From Amyloporia xantha (lineage: Eukaryota; Basidiomycota; Agaricomycetes; Polyporales; Adustoporiaceae): a stretch of DNA of 64,000 bases. Position numbers and translations under genes: made by a program. The notes below the pieces were generated by a model, which searched no databases, was not told the origin of the DNA, and saw only the letters and a program-made list of their open reading frames with translations. This document shows positions 58,174 through 64,000 of this stretch, in pieces; position 1 is the first letter of the stretch; each line of letters begins with the position of its first letter. The stretch covers positions 2,480,001 through 2,544,000 of the forward strand of contig JAYKKR010000003.1 of the NCBI GenBank assembly GCA_036971615.1, given 5' to 3'.

Positions 58174-58234
58174 ATTATATAGGGTTTTCGTAACTGGGTT
58201 GGGGTACACTTACCCCCCTTCTGGGTTTGGGTAG
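55287..58234 (+). pseudogene. Helitron Rep/helicase, N-terminal part, truncated
   Basis: This encodes the replication-initiator half of a Helitron transposase, which nicks and copies DNA by a rolling-circle-like mechanism. The main frame (55287 to about 57960) contains the Cys/His region VDGVRYADVCKTCHQVL and the conserved stretch ALYPSLFPWLFPYGLGGFEN. Also present are GGFLLTQKRNLKHVV and VFFITFSPVDFKHPLC. A run of nine or ten C at 57961-57970 shifts the frame; the continuation reads LRAIATNPVACARFFHFMVT and ESQGRLTLHLHLLL. The HLH here is the HUH metal-binding motif. Eighteen residues later the frame stops in unrelated sequence, so the catalytic Tyr region and the helicase are missing. The start codon is uncertain; other in-frame ATGs exist near 55420. 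Confidence 0.8.
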
Positions 58235-58300
58235 GTCCGATTAGGAGCGGGGAGGTACATTTACGTAGCGAAACCCTGTACAGTAGGGTAATATACCATA
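58174..58300. other. Left boundary of the palindrome-bearing element, G/T-rich
   Basis: Directly after the broken Rep frame the sequence becomes rich in short TAGGG, TTGGGG, TTTGGG and TAGGTC blocks. TAGGGTTTTCG (58178-58188) is mirrored in inverse by CGAAACCCTGTA (58268-58279). This could be the terminus of an inserted element or degenerate telomere-like sequence. It holds no gene. Confidence 0.4.
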
Positions 58301-58324
58301 AATACACGAGTTGAGAGAAAAGAA

Positions 58325-58727
58325 CGCGCTTCGGATAGAGCGTGCTGAAGCGCGAACGTAGTACTGAATGTACACACGTGAAGTATATGTACGAACGCGC
58401 ATCCGTTTTCTCGTGCGGATGCGCGTTCGAGGCACTCGAGTACTATACATATATACCCCGTCGAACGCGCATCCGCACGATCGAACGGAAGCGCGTTTTT
58501 TTGCCCATTTGGGGCAATATATTTAGGGATATATATGTGTGTAATTACTCCGTCGATCGCGCTTCCGTTCGCTCGTGCGGATGCGCGTTCGACGGAGATT
58601 ATGTGTGTAGCACCCGAGTGCGTCGAACGCGCATCCGCACGAGCGAACGGAAGCGCGATCTGCGCACTTGTGTAGACCACTAAAATACTCTCGATATCGC
58701 GCATCCGTTCGGACATGCGGATGCGCG
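58325..58727. repeat. Palindrome array A: six 30-bp palindromes
   Basis: Cores are 58325-58354, 58396-58425, 58466-58495, 58558-58587, 58628-58657 and 58698-58727. Each is exactly 30 bp: left arm CGCGCWTCSG, a 10-bp centre, right arm CKGAWGCGCG. Start-to-start distances are 71, 70, 92, 70 and 70 bp, and the intervening 40-62 bp are unrelated to each other. Copies 2, 4 and 6 carry the reverse-complement-type centre (TTCGCTCGTG-like), while 3 and 5 carry the forward type (CACGAGCGAA). The array lies about 130 bp upstream of the ATG of the ParB-like gene. The long open frames crossing it are artefacts of the repeats. Confidence 0.92.
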
Positions 58728-58855
58728 AAGAAGGCACGTGTGGGCGATGCATGTGACTGTGAGAGTCAAGTGATCGTATCGATCGACTGGGCGCTGGGAT
58801 GCGTTGGTCGTTCGATACGCCTCGACTTCACTTGTAACTGAGACGTACCTTTAAC

Positions 58856-60542
58856 ATGCCTCCGAAGAAAGCGACAACAACTGGAGGCCGCCGCCGAAGC
58901 AACCAGATCCTCCTGAGGTGGAGGAGCTCGATAGCAGCTCTGGAGAAGGAGGAGGAGGAGGAGAAGGTGAGTAGCATATACCTATGAGAGTGTGCATGGA
59001 TAACACTGTGGACAGTGCCGGCTGTAACACAGCTGAGTCGGCCGATCACGCTGCGCGGTCAGCGTGCTGGGGTGCCGCAGGGGTATGCGCCGCCACGTCG
59101 GCAGTCGAAGCCTGCTGCGCCGCCTGTGAAGCAGGCGACGATCGCTGGGCCGTCGAAAGTCGGTGCAGTCATCGACGAGGACGAGGACGAGGATGATGTG
59201 GTGGAGGAGGAGGAGGTTGTTCCTGTGGCGAAGGGGAAGAAGAAAGGTAAGGCGAAGGCGAAAGGTAAGGCGAAGGGGAAGGGGAAGGGGAAGGAGAAGG
59301 CGCAGGAGGTGAGCGACGGGGACGGGGAGAGTGGGGAGGGGACGGGGAGGAGGAGGCCGCGGAGGAGGAAGACGAGCAGACGAAGGCGGAAAGGGAAGCG
59401 GAGAGATCGGAGGTACGTAAGATTAACATGATCGGGCTGGATGTGATATTGACGTTCGATCGCACGGGGATCTAGAATGCGTTGCGGAAGATGACGACCG
59501 CGATCGGGCTGACGGACGACTCGAAGGAACGGGGAGGAGGTGGCGAAGCTGGAGGCGAAGATTTCGGAGGCGCTGTACGGGCATGTGCGGGTGCCGTTGC
59601 TGGACTTCCTCGCGAAGGAGTTGGGGATGGTGTTCGTTCCGCACCAGTGGAACGATCGGCCGATCAACAAGATGGAGGCGACTCGGCTGCTGGCGGAGTT
59701 GAACGTCGAGCACGGTGGGCTGCTAGCGGGGAACATGATCCAGATTGCGATCTCGGAGAAGTTCCTGGACGATACGCTGACGCCTCGGGAGCTGCAGCGC
59801 CGGGCCGGACACCTTCTACCGGAGCTGAAGATCGATCCCAGTGCGCGGGCGGAGCTGGAGGACGGTACGTTGGCGCCGGCGGAGGTGTACATCATCGGTG
59901 GGCACCACCGGAGGGAGGCGAACGCGATGTACTGCAAGCGTTTGCTGGACTCGTACGTGAAGGCGGAGGCGGAGATGGAGTTGCTGAGAGCGAAGACGGC
60001 GCGGACGGAGGTGGAGAACGATATGCTGACGAAGTTGGTGGAGATGTACGAGAAGGCTCGGGCACGTCTCGAGGAGAAGGCGATGTGGTCGGCGGAGGTG
60101 TACGTCTACGGTGAGTGTGCGATTGAATTATTATTATTGGATGTTTTTATTAATACGCATTACAGAGAAGTTGAGTACGGAGATGGGGTTGCATCTGTCT
60201 CGGAACCGAGAGATGCATCGGTTCTACGAGACGGAGGACGAGTATTTCCTGATGACGCTGCGTGCGTTGCGGGAGCTGGACCGCGTCCCGGGGAAGTTCG
60301 ATGCGAGGCTCGCGAAGGAGCTGAACGATGTGCGGTCGCGCACGGGGAATCGCGTCGGAAGCACGCGAATCACTTCGCGAAGCTGTGGGCGCACCCGCGG
60401 GCGGTGAGGTTCCTGATGTCTCTTACGAGATACGGGCGGGATTTCCTGCAATCGCCGTACCTGCGGATCGAGAAGGTGACGACGATGTTCAAGACGCACT
60501 TCGGGGTGAGTATGTGTGCTTACGATGGAGAGACATATGTTG

Positions 60543-60578
<36 letters not shown>

Positions 60579-63500
60579 CAGCTGTTCGTGTTCCTGGGGC
60601 AGCAGTCGTCGGACATCATGGGCTTGCTGGGGTCGAAGGAGGTGCACTCTGAGATGAAGACTGTGGCGGATGTCTCGAAGCTCCAGCGGAAGTTGATGGA
60701 GGACTTCGAGGACCTGGAGAAGCAGTACCGGGACGAGGACCTGCATGCGAGGATGACGCGACTGAGCAAGCGACTGTCGTGGATAGGGTACCACGAGGAG
60801 CGTATGCTGATGATGCGTGGTACGCCTGATTGGGAGGTTTGGCAGGACGACGCGGTGATGGTTCTTGCTGACGGTGCGTTCCGTGCTGCTGTGCGGACGG
60901 AGGACTGGAAGCTGGGGAAGACGACGGAGGCGTCGCGGAAGCAGCTGGAGGACATCAGCGTGCAGCTGATGGACAGTCTGGAGGGGCATTGGCAGCGGAA
61001 CCCGGCGGCGAACGAGGAGGAGAAGGCGTTCCGGCAGGTGGTGCTAGCGCGGATCAAGATGCTGTACACGCCGCTGCCTGCGGAGATGTACGAGTACGAC
61101 CTGTTCATACCTCCTCCCCCGCTGTCCCGTGCGTATCTGGCGTCGCTGGATAGCGAGCTGCAGCTGTACTCGTCGGGATGGTCTGTGGTGAGTGAATATT
61201 TTATACTCTGTTCCAATATGTCCGATAACGCGCATCCGCCCGAGCGAACGGATGCGCGATATCGGGACATATTTTTGTGTATGCGTGACGAGAGGTGCGT
61301 CTGACGCGCTTCAGCACGGTCGAACGGAAGCGCGTCAAACGCACCTCGATTGAATGCGCACAAGGTGCGTATATCGCGCATCCGCTCGCTCGGGCGGATG
61401 CGCGTCATACGAGTGCGATGACGACACACGTGCGTGTGCATGAACGTCGAATGACGCGCATCCGCCCGAGCGAGCGGAAGCGCGATATCGACGTCTATCG
61501 GACGACGTACCTGATGACCTCCGTTTTCGCGCATCGGCCAGCGCGAACGGAAGCGCGATCTGACGACGCTATGGGTATGCTGACGGGCGTTCTTTTTTAC
61601 AGATCGCATGGTTCATCGAACCGTTCGCACTGTGCACGTCGATGACGAACTCGACCGAGTTCATCGCCGACCACTGGCTGACGGTGTTCAACACGATCGA
61701 GCAATGGCCGGGGATCATGCCGGGGCAGGTGGAGAAGACGTGCGCCAGGCTGGCCAGGCTGGTGTGGAGCACGCGAGACGAAGCGGCGTCGTTCCTGGAC
61801 GTGCACTGGAGACTGATGCCGGAGTCGGCGGGTGGAGCCGTTCGAACACGAAGAAAGAGCTCGGGACCGGCATGTTCGCGATGTTCTGGTCGAGTGGGTG
61901 GAAGAAGACGCGCGTCAGGGAGCCGTCGGCGGAAGAAGTGGAGAGTGCGAAGGAGTACCTCAAGTACATCGACTTCGACAAGGTGATGGCGCCGAGGTCG
62001 CTCGTGCAGACCGTGTCGGCGTTGATAGATGCGCGGAACGAGTTCGTCGCTCGGGAGGACCACAAGAAGGTCGAGCGTCTGTTCGGGTGGCGAGCGTTGT
62101 GGTTCTCGGGCATGCCGTGGAGGGCGAGCTGGCGGAGGAACCGAAGACGGGCAGGAAGGGCTGGACGTGCCTCAAGAACCTCCGGCGGGACATCTCGTCG
62201 ATGGCGGTGGTGACGGCTCTGGAGATGAGCCACTTCCGTGCGTTCATGTTCGACTCGACGCCTCCGGTCATCCTGGATCTGCGGGATGACATCGCCAAGA
62301 TCATGTCGGAGGGTATGGACTCGTCTGCGGAGGTCAAGTTCGAGTGGTGGGATGAGTGCGATCTCACGAAGCAGACGAAGGAGGTGTCGAATCCGACGTG
62401 GGTCGAGTCCGAAACGCGGGAGGCCAATCCGCAGCGCAAGAAACAGATGGACGTGGTGGATCAGGAGAAGAAGAGGAGGTTGGAGAAGGCGGCAGGGACG
62501 GCGACGGCGGAGAGCACGAGTCGTGCGTCCGGTGGAACGACTCAGGCGAAGGCCGGGGCCAAAGCGAAAGATGAGCGGAAGGCGGAGGCTTCTGGGTCGG
62601 CGTCGAAAGCAGCGAAGCCAGTCAGGAAGAGCCGGGGCAAGGGCAAGGCCGCTGAGACCGTCAAGGACCTTTCGGCGTTGGAGATCTCGGATCAGGCGGA
62701 CCACGACTTGGAGGAGGCGAAGCGTCTCATCACGCTGATCGCGAACCTCCCGTCGGTTCGGCTGGTCACGCAGGATAACGTGGACGAGGATCCAACGACG
62801 CGTCCGCTGGACGGACTGGTCGCGTTCACGATGCGCCAGATGCACAAGGTGAGCGATCGTGTCTCTCTCTCTCTCTCGCGCGCGCGTACTTAACTTTGAC
62901 GTACTCATCATTATAATGTGTTCGCAGGCGATCGTCAGTACCGTGGCGCACAATCGCGAGCGTCAAGTTACCGAGAACTGGACGGAGCGGCTCGATGCCT
63001 CCGTTCTGCTCAAGACGTATGACGCGAATTCGCTGCAGCTGCCCAATGCGCAATACTCGGATCGCTTTGAATATCCTTGGGTGCGTTTGAGCGTGCGAGA
63101 GAGACGGATACCGACATCTGACCTATTATTTTTATATGTGTTCGCAGGACGTACCTACTGAGACCGACCTGAAGGAGCTGATGGACCTCGAGGAGTCCCA
63201 CATCCAGGCGCTGCAACAGGAGGAGGAGGAGAAGAAACGGGCGAGGCGGGCTGCCAAGAAGAAGGCCATGGCAGAGATCGCTGCTGCACCTGAAGGTGCT
63301 GGTGAGCCGGAGCTGACGCAGGAGCAGAACGACGATGAGGAGGAAGAGCAAGAGCCAGAGCCAGAGGAGGGTGGGGATGATGAACCGGAGGCCCCGGGTG
63401 AGCAAGGCGAAGGAGGCGGAGATGGACAGGGGGAGAGTGGGCCTGCGGGCAAGAAGCGCAGCAACTCGAACGTCTCCAAGAATTCGAAAAAGGCGACGAC

Positions 63501-63738
63501 ACCCTCTCCGGATAAGAAGCGTCCGCGCCGTGGAGAGACCCCTGAGCGCAACGAGGAGGAGGAGGAGGATGAGGAGGATGCGGAGATGGGGGACGACACG
63601 GGGAAGGGCAAGACGACCTCTGAGCCCGGCGTGTCTGCGCACCAGGAGCAGCAGGACATCCAGGGTGACGTGCTCTTCGCACCCGGTCAGCCTGATGACG
63701 ACGACCAAGAGATGGACGACAACTTCATCGGTGAGTAA
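58856..63738 (+). CDS. ParB/Srx-like domain protein of the palindrome-bearing element (frames interrupted)
   Basis: I do not recognise the whole protein. It starts MPPKKATTTGGRRR, then acidic and Lys-rich low complexity (KGKAKAKGKAKGKGK). Next is a domain with RPINKMEATRLLAELNVEHG and VYIIGGHHRREANAMYCK (59885-59937). The latter resembles the ParB/sulfiredoxin-fold pattern, an N-terminal 'LA..I...G' segment followed by G-x-H/R-R-x-x-A. Helical regions follow (LFVFLGQQSSDIMGLLGSKE, WKLGKTTEASRKQLEDIS, KYIDFDKVMAPRSLVQTVS, SSMAVVTALEMSHFRAFM). The C-terminus is highly charged (QEQNDDEEEEQEPEPEEG). Introns are clear at about 58967, 60116, 60510, 61189, 62850 and 63083. Joining all coding stretches needs about four +1 shifts (near 59545, 60347, 61834, 62115), at least three at G runs. 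The final FIG|GTGAGT could be a splice donor, so the gene may continue beyond the window. Confidence 0.55.
60547..60576. repeat. (AT)n microsatellite in an intron
   Basis: An uninterrupted AT run of about 15 units lies just before the acceptor TTGCAG of an intron in the ParB-like gene. Confidence 0.9.
61229..61557. repeat. Palindrome array B: five 30-bp palindromes inside an intron
   Basis: Cores are 61229-61258, 61305-61334, 61375-61404, 61455-61484 and 61528-61557, spaced 76, 70, 80 and 73 bp. They have the same 10-10-10 build as array A. They fill the intron between exon end GTCTGTG|GTGAGT (61189) and acceptor TTTTACAG (61601). That intron is about 410 nt in a gene whose other introns are mostly 50-80 nt. 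The third copy has a reverse-type centre (CTCGCTCGGG); the others are forward type. Confidence 0.92.
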
Positions 63739-63765
63739 GCATGTTCGCCTCTGTGTGTCTCGTTT

Positions 63766-63997
63766 CGCGCTTCGGCCAGAGCGAACGGAAGCGCGAACGA
63801 GACATATATATATATCGTATTGATGCGTCGAACGCGCATCCGCACGGACGAACGGAAGCGCGATCCACGCACCTCGAGAGTGTGCTCAGACACTCCATCG
63901 AACGCGCATCCGCACGAGCGTACGGAAGCGCGTCACGCGGGGGTACATGAAAATACTACCCGTACGACGCGCATCCGCCCGAGCGAACGGAAGCGCG
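63766..63997. repeat. Palindrome array C: four 30-bp palindromes running off the window
   Basis: Cores are 63766-63795, 63833-63862, 63903-63932 and 63968-63997, spaced 67, 70 and 65 bp, all with forward-type centres (such as CCCGAGCGAA). The array starts about 30 bp after a perfect donor-like GTGAGTAAG, so it may also lie in an intron. It probably continues past 64000. Confidence 0.92.
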
Positions 63998-64000
63998 ATA

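Noticed and set aside
58241..58752. Long open frames across palindrome array A
   Set aside because: They are rich in repeated RASARS/ERASAR-type strings that come directly from the palindromes on both strands. They are not proteins.
59482..60114. Gly/Ala-rich 210-codon frame in the ParB-like gene
   Set aside because: It overlaps, in another frame, the stretch that encodes the structured domain. Its composition is that of a GC-rich shadow.
58325..63997. CRISPR array
   Set aside because: Repeat and spacer sizes look CRISPR-like, but the repeats vary in centre and orientation, one array is inside an intron, there are no cas genes and the sequence is a fungal nuclear genome.

Overview
The window looks like nuclear DNA of an Agaricomycete (mushroom-forming basidiomycete). 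Nearly every gene is broken by many short GT-AG introns (mostly 44-65 nt). The gene complement is typical of that class: two cytochrome P450s, two F-box proteins, MFS transporters, Cys-rich proteins, and hAT and Helitron transposons. No species can be named from the sequence alone.

Layout. Left edge (1-4.3 kb): a complete hAT DNA transposon with an uninterrupted 10-exon transposase frame and perfect 8-bp target-site duplications, followed by a candidate tRNA-derived SINE. 5.2-16 kb: an unrecognised seven-exon gene, an AT-hook/Cys-module protein, an MDR oxidoreductase, a methyltransferase relic and a single-pass membrane protein. 17.5 kb: a 360-bp MITE with 34-bp terminal inverted repeats. 18.7-34.5 kb: P450, DHA-type MFS transporter, Sec14-like lipid-transfer protein, a basic coiled-coil protein, an allantoate-permease-type MFS transporter and an F-box protein. 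34.9-53.6 kb: a DUF262 protein whose upstream region is a Helitron-like terminus, the spindle-checkpoint protein Mad1, a large Cys-module protein, an F-box protein divergent from Shp1/p47 (SEP-UBX), the Smc5/6 subunit Nse3 and a second P450.

Right edge (54.35-64.0 kb): nested mobile DNA. A hAT 3' fragment abuts a Helitron whose Rep reading frame is cut just after its HUH motif. From about 58.17 kb the sequence changes to an element that runs off the window. This last segment is the most unusual part. It holds 15 palindromes, each with a core of exactly 30 bp (10-bp arm, 10-bp centre, 10-bp arm), in three clusters with a period near 70 bp and unrelated spacers. The clusters lie before, inside a long intron of, and after one multi-exon gene. 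That gene encodes an acidic/basic protein with a ParB/Srx-like segment (IIGGHHRREA). I read the segment as a candidate mobile or selfish element with its own palindromic binding-site arrays; the link between gene and palindromes is inference.

Several genes share themes. Nse3 and the Shp1/F-box intergenic region carry ACGCGT boxes that fit cell-cycle control. Two separate genes carry the same CX4C...LPP/VPP...CX2C module. Exon structures were worked out by hand from splice signals and frame continuity, so exon edges can be wrong by a few bases; where frames do not join, this is stated.
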